DNA of 39,661 bases from the NCBI GenBank assembly GCA_964393615.1, contig CAYMUR010000045.1, positions 1 through 39,661 of the forward strand. The letters run 5' to 3'. The notes below the pieces were generated by a model that worked only from the letters and a program-made list of their open reading frames with translations, was not told the DNA's origin and ran no database searches. Origin of the DNA: CAYMUR01 sp964393615 (GTDB taxonomy: Bacteria > Planctomycetota > Planctomycetia > Pirellulales > Pirellulaceae). The translations under genes and the position numbers were made by a program. Of this stretch, positions 25,095-34,360 are shown in pieces. Within the stretch, counting starts at the first letter, position 1. Every line of letters starts with the position of its first letter.

Positions 25095-27239
25095 ATGAAA
25101 CAAGTCATTCAGAATCTCCGTACGGGTGTGCTCGAACTGATGGACATTCCCTGTCCAGAAATCCGTTCGGGACATATGCTGGTGCAAACAGTCGCCAGCC
25201 TGATCTCAGCCGGAACAGAACGGAGTCTGGTGGAATTCGGCCGAGCCAACCTGGTTTCCAAGGCACGACAAAATCCTGACAGGGTGAAACAGGTCATCGA
25301 CAAGGTACGATCAGACGGGTTGCTGCCTACCATTGATGCCGTGCGCACGAAACTCGATTCGCCGTTACCACTGGGATATTGTAACGCTGGCATCGTTACG
25401 GTCACTGCGAACGACGTGACCCGTTTCGGGGTCGGCGACCGAGTTGCCAGTAACGGACCACATGCCGAAATTGTACTTGTCCCGCAAAATCTGACTGCAA
25501 AAATCCCCACGGGAGTACCGGATGATGAAGCATCCTTTGCGGTACTTGGTTCTATTGCGCTGCAAGGCATTCGCTTGCTACAACCCGAACTCGGTGAGAT
25601 TGTGGTTGTTTACGGTTTGGGACTGGTAGGATTAATGGCAGTACAAATGCTGGTTGCTTCCGGCACCGAAGTCTTGGGAATCGATTTAAATGAAGAACGC
25701 TTGGAACTGGCTCAACAATTTGGTGCCCACACATTTTCCGCAGACGATCCTGCCGGTGTAGAGCAAATCGCCCTCTCCATTTCCAACGGACAGGGTGTTG
25801 ATGGCGTTCTGATCACCGCCAGCGCCAAAAAAGACAACATCGTCAACCAATCCGCACGTATCTGCCGTAAACGTGGACGTATCGTGTTGGTGGGTGTCAC
25901 CGAGTTGAAGTTAGATCGAGCTGAATTCTACGAAAAGGAACTCTCCTTTCAAGTTTCCTGTTCTTATGGGCCCGGTCGATACGACTCCCAATACGAACAA
26001 AAAGGGATTGACTATCCCTATGGTTTTGTGCGTTGGACCGAGCAACGCAATATCCAAGCGATCTTGGACATGATGGCAGCTAAGCGACTGAACGTGGCAC
26101 CACTGATCACTACCCGCATCAGTCAATCGAATGCTGTCTCTGCCTACGATCGGCTCTCCAACGACTCGTCACAACTGGGCATTGTCCTCCAGTATGATTC
26201 AGATCAAAAACCGACCACGGAACGAATCGTCCCCCTTCCCACACAGCGTGAAAACCGGACAGAAAGCCAAGTGGTCGTAGGCGTCATTGGAGCCGGAGGT
26301 TTTACCAAACTGGTACTTTTACCCGCCTTACGTAAATCGAAAGTACAACTGGAAACGATTGCGAGTGCCGGCGGCGTTAGTTCATCGCACGCGGGCCGCA
26401 AATTCGGATTTGCCTCCAGCACGACCGATTATCGGACCGTCCTCGATAATCCAAAAATTAATACCGTGTTCATTACTACACCACACGATCAGCACGTCCG
26501 CATGGTGATCGAAGCGCTAGAGGCAGGCAAACATATTCTGGTTGAAAAACCGCTAGCCACCAATCGTGACGGCCTGCAACAAGTACGCGAAGCCTTCGAA
26601 AAAACAACTGACCAACAATTAATGGTAGGATTTAACCGACGCTTCTCACCACATGCCAAGAAGATGAAGCGGCTGCTCGACACCTGTTCGCAGCCAAAAT
26701 GCATGACGATGCTATTCAATGCGGGTGTCATCCCGCCAGACCACTGGCAACATGACTTACAGGTCGGTGGCGGCCGTATGATTGGAGAAGGATGCCACTG
26801 TATTGACCTCTTCACTTACCTGGCTGGTTCACTCGTATCGGACGTACAAGCCACGATGATTGGTGATGTTCCTGGAGTTGTCACACGGATCGACCATATG
26901 AGTGTCACTTTGGCCTATACCAATGGATCCGTCGCAACATTGCATTACTTTGCCAACGGCCACCGTTCTTATCCGAAAGAACAACTCACCGTCTTTTGCG
27001 AAGGAAAAACGCTGGAACTGGACAATTTCCGAGTGCTCACCGGCTATGGTTGGTCAGAATTTCGTCGACACAAACTTTTCCGGCAAGACAAAGGCCGAGA
27101 AGCAGAAATCCACGCATTTCTGAAACGCGTCGCCGAAGGCGGTGATTTGCTCATCCCGCCTGAAGAGATGTGGAGCACCACCGAAGCGACGATCCGCGCC
27201 CATGAATCGGCCTGTCGACAACAGGCCGACGAGCCGTAA
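25095..27239 (+). CDS. Bi-domain oxidoreductase: zinc-type alcohol dehydrogenase fused to Gfo/Idh/MocA
   Basis: 714 aa. The N-terminal half (about 1-375) is a medium-chain dehydrogenase: 'SLISAGTERSLVEFG', 'PLGYCNAGIV', 'VGDRVASNGPHAE' and the Rossmann segment 'IVVVYGLGLVGLMAVQ'. After a linker, the second half (about 390-714) is a Gfo/Idh/MocA domain with 'VVGVIGAGGFTKLVLLP', 'HILVEKPLATN' and 'GEGCHCIDLFTYL'. Such fusions are found in polysaccharide synthesis or breakdown loci, often near heparinase-like genes, and probably catalyse two redox steps on one sugar. No export signal is present, so it acts in the cytosol. The usual structural-zinc Cys cluster is not apparent. A hairpin follows the stop at 27242. 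Confidence 0.9.
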   Translation: MKQVIQNLRTGVLELMDIPCPEIRSGHMLVQTVASLISAGTERSLVEFGRANLVSKARQNPDRVKQVIDKVRSDGLLPTIDAVRTKLDSPLPLGYCNAGIVTVTANDVTRFGVGDRVASNGPHAEIVLVPQNLTAKIPTGVPDDEASFAVLGSIALQGIRLLQPELGEIVVVYGLGLVGLMAVQMLVASGTEVLGIDLNEERLELAQQFGAHTFSADDPAGVEQIALSISNGQGVDGVLITASAKKDNIVNQSARICRKRGRIVLVGVTELKLDRAEFYEKELSFQVSCSYGPGRYDSQYEQKGIDYPYGFVRWTEQRNIQAILDMMAAKRLNVAPLITTRISQSNAVSAYDRLSNDSSQLGIVLQYDSDQKPTTERIVPLPTQRENRTESQVVVGVIGAGGFTKLVLLPALRKSKVQLETIASAGGVSSSHAGRKFGFASSTTDYRTVLDNPKINTVFITTPHDQHVRMVIEALEAGKHILVEKPLATNRDGLQQVREAFEKTTDQQLMVGFNRRFSPHAKKMKRLLDTCSQPKCMTMLFNAGVIPPDHWQHDLQVGGGRMIGEGCHCIDLFTYLAGSLVSDVQATMIGDVPGVVTRIDHMSVTLAYTNGSVATLHYFANGHRSYPKEQLTVFCEGKTLELDNFRVLTGYGWSEFRRHKLFRQDKGREAEIHAFLKRVAEGGDLLIPPEEMWSTTEATIRAHESACRQQADEP

Positions 27240-27887
27240 AAAAGGCTACCAGTGTGGCAAGCCTTCTTCTCCACGGCAGCTGGTCCGCATTGGACCAACG
27301 ACCACGCCCACTAACCCGATTTTTAACTTGCGGCTGCGGCACTCGCTATTTCGCTACTCGTCGTCGGATCGGACAGGCTTGGTCGGTTACAAAGAAATAG
27401 AAGGGGCCACCTAAAAAAACCTGGAAACAATAAAACATGCTTCACCAGCAACAGGGTTCCACCTCCATTTTGTCCTGCTCATTGGCACAGTCAAAGTTGT
27501 TAGCACCAACACAAATCGCCGGAACAAGGTAACACGACGTTATCCTGGCCAGCATCTGGACGGATTACCCACCCTCAACATACTAACAGGTCAGGTGTTT
27601 CCCAGCCCACGGATCCCCCGGCTAGCCAGGTACCAAACCGAGGCACGCTGTCTACGGCCTCCACTTTAAAGACACCACAGGGAACCGTAATATGCTGGTT
27701 GACAATTCGTTTACCAGGCTCACTATTACAGTTTACCGACCAGACACGAGTGTTTGCCGTGACGTCCGTCAGTCCAACCGGCAAAGCCAAATAGAGCCAT
27801 CAGATTGGGTACAATAAGATCGGCCCATTTCCGCCCCCGGTGACGCGTAACCAAACCATTTTACGAAGGCACTTTCCAGGAGACAGT
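27240..27887. other. Non-coding stretch with hairpin after the oxidoreductase
   Basis: 648 bp. At its left end AAGGCT-a-CCA-gtg-TGG-ca-AGCCTT (27242-27265) can fold into an imperfect hairpin followed by CTTCTCC, a weak terminator candidate. A 71-codon frame on the - strand (27575-27790) and other short frames show no recognisable protein. The right end carries the ribosome binding site of the next gene (AGGAG at 27878-27882). Confidence 0.4.
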
Positions 27888-29744
27888 ATGAAAAAAATCA
27901 TCACGACCTTTCGTTTGATTTTATTCTTGATGGTGTCAACCAACACGCTCACTAGTTTTTCGCCTGGACAAACCTTGATTCGACTTGAACAACCCGTTTC
28001 TCCACCTGCCTGGGCTCTGTTGGAACGTCATTTACTCGACGAAAACGCAAAAGCGTGCCGTGAATTCTTTCAAAAATACTTTGATGATCGGGGCTATCTT
28101 TTATGTGTGGAACGCTGGGGGGGCAATGATGGCCCGGATGATGCCATCGAAAACTGCAACGATTGGCCGTTACTGCATGCCCTGGGAGGACATGATGACA
28201 TCCTGCGAATGTACAAAAAGGCCTGGGAAGGCCATTTGCAACAATACACCCAAGCCAAAACCAAGGACGTGCCCTTTGCAACAGGCGGCATGTACTACAA
28301 AGAGTTTCCCGTAACCTTTGATTGGCTACATAACGCCGAAGGACTTACCGTATTCAATTTGCAAGGTCTATCAGATCCGACGAACAGTGACTTTCAACGG
28401 AGAGTCCGACGTTTTGCCGGTTTTTACATGAACGAAGATCCTGGAGCACCAAACTACGATCCGCAACACAAAATCATTCGCAGTATGTTTAACGGTAGCC
28501 GGGGACCTTTGCTTCGAAAGGCAACAGCTGTCGATTGGGCAGGGGATCCTATTGAAATCAACAATCGCTTTAATCCATTACATGGCGAAAACAACTACGA
28601 ACAAATGCTCGCCCATTTTGAAGAGTACAATGACATCGTGGGAGACCATCCACAGAACCTGCTGGCCACTTCGTTAGCCATGAACGCACTTTGTCTTTCC
28701 GGCGACTCGAAGTATCGACAGTGGGTGCTTGAATATGTCTCGGCCTGGCGAGAAAGGATGAAAGCGAACGGCAACATCATCCCTACCAACATCGGTCTCG
28801 ATGGAACGCCAGGGGGAAATGCTAATGGAAAATGGTATGGAGGTGTCTATGGGTGGGCGTTTAGTGTGACCGTGCCTCAAAATGGATCCATTGCACATCG
28901 CAATACACACGCTCATGGATTTGTCGGGTTTATGAATGCGTATATGTTGACCGGTGACGACAGCTACCTGGAATGCTGGCGAAAGCAAATCGATACCATT
29001 AACAGTCATGTCAAGATCATCAACGGTAAACCTCATTATCCCAGCATGTACGGTGACAACGGCTGGTACGCCTACTCTCCCAGTAAATATTCGTCCAACA
29101 CATTAGAAATTTTCTATTTGTCCATGAAAGATCAAGACCGCTTACGAGTCGCAGATCATCCATGGATTCGTTATTTACAAGGAGAAAACGATTCCTATGT
29201 CGAATCCGCGCTCAGGGCAGATCTGGCAGAAATTCGGCGTCGAGTACAAGGAATACGAATCGACAAAACAACCCCTGACACACGACTGGCAGACGATCCC
29301 ATGCACTTGAATCCGGCTCGTGTTACGTCACTCATTCCCTTGATGCTGGGAGGAATCCACCCCGGTCGACGTGGTTCGCTCTTGCACTGCCGACTACGCT
29401 ATTTTGATCCCCTGGCCCAAAGGGCAGGCTTACCTCGTGATGTGGGTGCGTTAGTACGAACAATGACAGCCGACTCTATCACCGTTCAGCTGGTCAACAC
29501 CAGCCAAACCGAACGTCGCCAGGTGGCAGTTCAAGCCGGAAGTTACGGAGAGCACCAATTTGTGCAGGTACAGTTTGGCCAGGATATCCTGCAGCTGAAC
29601 TCACCGGTAGTTTACGTTCAGCTTGCCCCCGGTTGTGGCGGTGAAATCATTTTCTCCATGAAACGTTACGTCAACCCACCGACATTTCATTTCCCTTGGC
29701 AACGAATGTGGGCCACCGAAAACCAGCCAGTGCTCCCGAGATAA
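27888..29744 (+). CDS. Large secreted protein, probable helical-barrel carbohydrate-active enzyme-like
   Basis: 618 aa from the ATG at 27888, which has AGGAG 5 nt upstream. A clear signal peptide ('MKKIITTFRLILFLMVST') precedes the mature part. I do not recognise a named family. Alternating helices with aromatic- and Gly-rich loops ('VERWGGNDGPDDAIENCNDW', 'WYGGVYGWAFSVTVPQNGS', 'GDNGWYAYSP') up to about residue 480 look like an (alpha/alpha)6 barrel as in polysaccharide lyases and glycoside hydrolases; a beta-rich C-terminal part ('SITVQLVNTSQTERRQVAVQ') resembles an accessory beta-sandwich. Asp/Glu/His residues in the loops could be catalytic. It follows the bi-domain oxidoreductase and precedes the amidohydrolase, consistent with a saccharide catabolic group. 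Enzyme activity is inference. Confidence 0.65.
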   Translation: MKKIITTFRLILFLMVSTNTLTSFSPGQTLIRLEQPVSPPAWALLERHLLDENAKACREFFQKYFDDRGYLLCVERWGGNDGPDDAIENCNDWPLLHALGGHDDILRMYKKAWEGHLQQYTQAKTKDVPFATGGMYYKEFPVTFDWLHNAEGLTVFNLQGLSDPTNSDFQRRVRRFAGFYMNEDPGAPNYDPQHKIIRSMFNGSRGPLLRKATAVDWAGDPIEINNRFNPLHGENNYEQMLAHFEEYNDIVGDHPQNLLATSLAMNALCLSGDSKYRQWVLEYVSAWRERMKANGNIIPTNIGLDGTPGGNANGKWYGGVYGWAFSVTVPQNGSIAHRNTHAHGFVGFMNAYMLTGDDSYLECWRKQIDTINSHVKIINGKPHYPSMYGDNGWYAYSPSKYSSNTLEIFYLSMKDQDRLRVADHPWIRYLQGENDSYVESALRADLAEIRRRVQGIRIDKTTPDTRLADDPMHLNPARVTSLIPLMLGGIHPGRRGSLLHCRLRYFDPLAQRAGLPRDVGALVRTMTADSITVQLVNTSQTERRQVAVQAGSYGEHQFVQVQFGQDILQLNSPVVYVQLAPGCGGEIIFSMKRYVNPPTFHFPWQRMWATENQPVLPR

Positions 29745-29932
29745 TTTTTGTTTTCGTGGTAAATTCTGTGCTGTACGCCTGGGATTGAAAAACGTGGCTG
29801 GATGACCAACTAGCCCCCACAACATGATCTCATCCATTTTGGTTCGACCCTTCATTCCTTATTCATCATCCCCCATTGATTTTACTTGACAGACTAATCC
29901 AACGAGCCGGTCCATGCCGGTGTACCAAAACC

Positions 29933-30955
29933 ATGAACGACCAGCCACATTGCAGTATCGACCGCCGCAACTTCATTCACAGAATCTCCCAGAAAGGCCT
30001 ATCAATCGGCGCAACGGGGACTGCATTTACATCACATCGTCGTGGTGTGGCAGCATCAACGCAACGGTCGCCAATCATCGACACTCACATGCACGTCTGG
30101 GCCAACGATCCGAAACGCTATCCTTTTCCACATCCCTACACAAGAGATTTTAAATACAAGAACGTCCCGCACGAAGCAACTGTCGAGATGCTTGTCGATG
30201 ACATGGATCGCCACGGCTGTTCACACGCAGTTCTGGTTCAGGTGATTTACCATGGCTGGGACAACCGATATATCGCGGATTGCGTGCGACGATTTCCTGA
30301 TCGCTTGAAAGCCCATGGCCTGATCGACCCAACCGATAGTAAGGCTCCCGAAAAATTGAAATTCTGGATCCAGGAACACGGTCTGCACGGAATGCGATTT
30401 AGTCCAATTTACTATCAAAACGGTGGCCATGGCGGAGACAGTTGGCTGGACGCTCCGGAAACACACAGGCTATGGAGTACTGCCGAAAGACTGGGGGCTG
30501 TTTTCAATTTCTTCATCGGTCCCAAACAACTTCCCAAACTCGCGAAAATGGCAAGGGCCCATCCTGGACTTAAACTCACTATCGACCATCTGAGTCAAAT
30601 CGATCTTGGAGCCAATGATCCGGAGCCGGACTTGCGTTTACTACTTGCCATGGCTGAGTATCCGAATGTGTGGGTCAAAGTATCAGAACTCACGTCGGTG
30701 TCACAATCAGGAAAATATCCGTTTCGCGATGCATACGGTTACGTCAAACAAGTCTACGAAACATTTGGCCCGGACCGCCTGCTTTTCGGTACAGGCTATC
30801 CCGGTTCCGCCCGCACGGCGTATGGACGCCCCACCTTGGCGGAGGAAATTGATCTTGTCAAACACGGATTTCCATTCCTCAGTCACGAAGACCAAAAGAA
30901 AATGCTGGGACTTAATGCAATGGATTTATGGGGTTTCCAACCTGCTGCATTCTGA
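29933..30955 (+). CDS. Tat-exported amidohydrolase (Amidohydro_2) lacking the usual Asp
   Basis: 340 aa from the ATG at 29933. The N-terminus ('IDRRNFIHRISQKGLSIGA') has a twin-arginine pattern. The TIM-barrel fold of the amidohydrolase-related/lactonase family is shown by the HxH motif 'IIDTHMHVW' (His52, His54), 'GLHGMRFSP', the metal-region His219 in 'TIDHLSQID' and 'GPDRLLFGTGYPGS'. Relatives such as L-fuconolactonase read FGSDWP or FGTDYP at the last site; here Gly288 (codon 30794-30796) replaces the Asp that normally acts in catalysis or metal binding. The protein may be a variant hydrolase using another residue, or may bind without turnover. It lies 188 bp after the secreted barrel-like protein on the same strand. 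Confidence 0.8.
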   Translation: MNDQPHCSIDRRNFIHRISQKGLSIGATGTAFTSHRRGVAASTQRSPIIDTHMHVWANDPKRYPFPHPYTRDFKYKNVPHEATVEMLVDDMDRHGCSHAVLVQVIYHGWDNRYIADCVRRFPDRLKAHGLIDPTDSKAPEKLKFWIQEHGLHGMRFSPIYYQNGGHGGDSWLDAPETHRLWSTAERLGAVFNFFIGPKQLPKLAKMARAHPGLKLTIDHLSQIDLGANDPEPDLRLLLAMAEYPNVWVKVSELTSVSQSGKYPFRDAYGYVKQVYETFGPDRLLFGTGYPGSARTAYGRPTLAEEIDLVKHGFPFLSHEDQKKMLGLNAMDLWGFQPAAF

Positions 30956-31328
30956 GTTGTGCCCAGGTTCTCACGACCGCCGGATAACGCTGTTACCTCA
31001 TGAAATAACCCTCGAAATGCCGAGATAAAAACTTTTCACCCGAATTCCAATCCACATTTTCCCATTTCTCACTTAGAACCCCAGACGCCCTGAAACCTCT
31101 AACCGCTGGCGCAATGTTTTCCGGAGGACCCTCATCCCTACCTGGCAGTTATACTGAAGACCATGGAACCAAAGCAGCTACAACGAGTGACCTTTTACTG
31201 GAAATTCTTTTTCGATAATGTAAACGGTTCCTGACCGAGCACCCTACGCCACGTTTCACGGCCTTGATTTCCACCAGAACACACATCCAAGCGTTACCTT
31301 GAAGCAACTACCTATATCGCCGAACCGC
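30956..31328. other. Non-coding stretch before the PSCyt1 gene
   Basis: 373 bp. No open frame, repeat or hairpin stands out. A TTG at 31299 opens the downstream frame early, but the signal peptide starts properly at ATG 31329. Confidence 0.4.
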
Positions 31329-34300
31329 ATGAAAAGTACACTCCTGTTACTTCTATGCCTGCTGTTGGTGTGCCCGATCGCCAATGCCTTTCAAAAACAA
31401 CAGCCGACGAACGGACCGGACTTCGACACACAAATAGCACCCCTGATTAGCAGCCACTGTGCTGAATGCCACCACGAACAAGAGCCCGAAGGAAATCTGA
31501 ACCTACTCAGTCGGGCCAGTGTCCTTCTGGGTGGGGAAAACGGTCCTGCCGTTGTGCCTGGACAACTGCAGCCAAGCCTACTTTGGCAGCGGGTGGTTGA
31601 TAATGAAATGCCACCCGAGACTCCACTTTCCGAAGAGCAAAAACAAATTTTGCAGGAATGGATTGCAACGGGAGCCAAGTGGGGTACGGATCCCATCGAC
31701 CGATTTCAATACACGACCGACAAGCGTGCCGGGTATGACTGGTGGGCCCTGCAACCACTCCAAAAGACAAAACCTCCTGCTACGAAAAATAGCCAACGAA
31801 TACGTAATCCTATCGATCAATTTGTGCTGGCACGCCTGGAAAAAGAAAATCTATCGTTTTCCCAAGACGCAGACCCCCAAACCTTAATTCGACGGGTCTA
31901 CCTTGATTTTCACGGACTACCACCCACACCAAAACAATTGGAAACCTTTATTTCCAACCCCAGCGATGAGGCTTATCAAAAGGTACTGACTGGACTACTC
32001 GATTCCCCGCGTTACGGCGAACGCTGGGGACGGCATTGGTTGGACATTGTTCGGTTTGGCGAAAGTGATGGGTTCGAACGAAATTATCCTCGCAAAGAAT
32101 TCTGGCATTATCGTGACTGGGTCATCTCGTCTCTTAATGCCGACATTCCCTATAACGATTTTGTCCGTATGCAAATTGCTGGCGACCTATTAAAGCCCGG
32201 TTCGCCCGAAGGGTTTGCCGCCGTGGGATTTTTAGTGGCCGCTGTTCACAATACGGTCGTGGGCGATAGTGAAATGATGAAACGACAGTCACGAGCTGAT
32301 GAAATCGAGGAACTAGTCGCTGCCATTAGCCAGACCTTCGTCGGACTCACGGTGAACTGCGCACGTTGCCATGACCACAAATTCGACCCTATTTCTCAGC
32401 TGGAATATTTTCAGCTCAGTGCGGTCGTGGCAGGACTCAACCACGGAACTCGCAAATTCGATCGCCCCGATCAGCTCCGCAAAATCCAACAGTTTAAATC
32501 TGATTTACAATCGGTGAACAAACAAATCAACGAAACACGTGCGAACGTACGTCAACAGATTTCTGAAAAGCGTCAACCGGCCAGCCTATCAACGACCAAC
32601 ATGGAAATACCACATCCGTATGCCAGCTGGGAATTTGAAGGGAATCTGCAAGACTCCTGTGGTTCACTACACGGAACTGCGCACGGTGGTGCCCAGGTTG
32701 AAAATGGGTTTCTGGCCCTTAATGGCAAAGACGGCTACGTAAGTACTGGCCCGCTTCCTCACGAAATACGCGAAAAAACGTTAGCCGTCCTGGTACAACT
32801 CCACCACTTGGAACAACGGGGTGGAGGCGTGATTAGCCTGGAAACCAGGGATGGTGAAATCTTTGATTCCATCGTATTTGGTGAAAAGGAACCGCAACAC
32901 TGGATGGCAGGTAGCAATCATTTCCTGCGAACCAGGTCGTTCCAAGGTGCCCAAGAAGATAAAGCTCATCTGCGCCCCGTCCATTGGGGGATGGTTTACC
33001 ATGAGGATGGTACGATTACTGGGTACCGTGATGGTGTCCGCTACGGTGAATCGTACCGCACAAATTTTCAAACATTCCCCCAAGAAGATGCAAAACTGCT
33101 GTTTGGACTGCGCCACTCGGCAGCGGGTGAAAATGGGTTCCTTGCTGGCCGTATCCTGCTGGCCCAGTTATATGACAAGGCACTCGACCAAGAGGAAATC
33201 CTGGCGATTGCCCAGGATCCCTACCACTACATTCCGGAAACCAAAATTGTCGAATTTCTTCACGGCCAGAAACAAATCGATTACTTACAACTCAAACAAC
33301 AACAACAACACCTTCAAGAAAAGATTAGCCAAACAACCAAAGCGACTTACTTTGAAATGTATACGAATGTTCCAACCACCCCGGGTGAAACGTTTTTCTT
33401 ACACCGTGGCAATGTCATGGATCGAGGCGTTGCAGTGGCACCAGGTACTATCAAAGGAATCGCTAATCTTTCTCAAGACCTGCGACTCGCTATCGATGCA
33501 TCCGATGCGGACCGTCGACAGGCGCTTGCCAATTGGCTGACAAGCAAGCACAACGCACTGGGAAGTCGTGTGATCGTCAACCGCTTGTGGCATTATCACT
33601 TTGGGTTTGGAATTGTCGATACTCCCAGTGATTTTGGATTTAACGGTGGACGCCCCAGTCATCCTGCACTACTTGACTGGCTCGCTACACAGTTAATTGA
33701 CAACCAAACCAAACTCAAGGAAATTCATCGCTTGATCGCATCCTCAACAACCTACCGGCAAGCGTCCCATTTTCGGCCCCTAGCGGCCCAGGTGGATGCC
33801 GACAACCGTTTGATGTGGCGAAAAAGCCCCTCCCGTTGTGAAGGCGAGATTGTTCGAGATTCTATTCTCTCTGTCAGCGGCCAGCTCGACCTCTCAATAG
33901 GTGGGCCAGGATTCGAGGATGTAACCATCAAACACAACAACGGAACCACGTACTACACACCGTTCGACAAAGCAGATCCCGTTTTGAACCGTCGCACGGT
34001 GTACCGCTTCACACCACGTGGAGAACGCATGACACTGTTGGATGTATTTGACTGCCCTGATCCTTCTGCGGCGGCGCCGCGCCGTAGTTCTACGACAACT
34101 CCCCTGCAAGCCCTGAGCTTGCTGAATAACGCCTTTGTACTGCGGATGGCAAACCAGACGGCTCGCCGCGTCGAACAAGAAGTCGGTGATGATGTAGAAC
34201 AACAGGTAAACCGCACGTTTCTCCTTGCATTGGGACGGACCGCCAAGAAAGATGAAAGCGAATTTGCCATTTCTTTAGTGAACCGCCATGGCTTGGCGCT

Positions 34301-34349
34301 GTTGGCCCGGACACTTTTTAATACCAACGAGTTCCTGATTATTCCTTGA
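31329..34349 (+). CDS. Planctomycete PSCyt1-DUF1549-LamG-DUF1553 protein
   Basis: 1006 aa. Signal peptide 'MKSTLLLLLCLLLVCPIANA'. The first domain (about 30-120) is the planctomycete cytochrome-c-like PSCyt1 with a heme c motif CAECH (Cys44, Cys47, His48) and a Met-containing loop 'DNEMPPETPLS'. DUF1549 follows (about 150-400, 'DIVRFGESDGFERNYPRKEF') and contains a second CxxCH, 'CARCHDHKFDPI'. A LamG/concanavalin-like domain (about 430-630, 'WEFEGNLQDSCGSLHGTAHG', 'YRDGVRYGESY') separates it from DUF1553 (about 715-1000, 'RVIVNRLWHYHFGFGIV', 'SSTTPLQALSLLNN'). Function is not established; export, heme and sugar-binding domains suggest a redox role at cell-surface polysaccharides. It stops 11 bp before a DUF1501 gene, the usual partner. 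Confidence 0.93.
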   Translation: MKSTLLLLLCLLLVCPIANAFQKQQPTNGPDFDTQIAPLISSHCAECHHEQEPEGNLNLLSRASVLLGGENGPAVVPGQLQPSLLWQRVVDNEMPPETPLSEEQKQILQEWIATGAKWGTDPIDRFQYTTDKRAGYDWWALQPLQKTKPPATKNSQRIRNPIDQFVLARLEKENLSFSQDADPQTLIRRVYLDFHGLPPTPKQLETFISNPSDEAYQKVLTGLLDSPRYGERWGRHWLDIVRFGESDGFERNYPRKEFWHYRDWVISSLNADIPYNDFVRMQIAGDLLKPGSPEGFAAVGFLVAAVHNTVVGDSEMMKRQSRADEIEELVAAISQTFVGLTVNCARCHDHKFDPISQLEYFQLSAVVAGLNHGTRKFDRPDQLRKIQQFKSDLQSVNKQINETRANVRQQISEKRQPASLSTTNMEIPHPYASWEFEGNLQDSCGSLHGTAHGGAQVENGFLALNGKDGYVSTGPLPHEIREKTLAVLVQLHHLEQRGGGVISLETRDGEIFDSIVFGEKEPQHWMAGSNHFLRTRSFQGAQEDKAHLRPVHWGMVYHEDGTITGYRDGVRYGESYRTNFQTFPQEDAKLLFGLRHSAAGENGFLAGRILLAQLYDKALDQEEILAIAQDPYHYIPETKIVEFLHGQKQIDYLQLKQQQQHLQEKISQTTKATYFEMYTNVPTTPGETFFLHRGNVMDRGVAVAPGTIKGIANLSQDLRLAIDASDADRRQALANWLTSKHNALGSRVIVNRLWHYHFGFGIVDTPSDFGFNGGRPSHPALLDWLATQLIDNQTKLKEIHRLIASSTTYRQASHFRPLAAQVDADNRLMWRKSPSRCEGEIVRDSILSVSGQLDLSIGGPGFEDVTIKHNNGTTYYTPFDKADPVLNRRTVYRFTPRGERMTLLDVFDCPDPSAAAPRRSSTTTPLQALSLLNNAFVLRMANQTARRVEQEVGDDVEQQVNRTFLLALGRTAKKDESEFAISLVNRHGLALLARTLFNTNEFLIIP

Positions 34350-34360
34350 AAGAGGCCGGC

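Noticed and set aside
27575..27790. 71-codon - strand frame
   Set aside because: No start signal, no recognisable domain and no conserved context.
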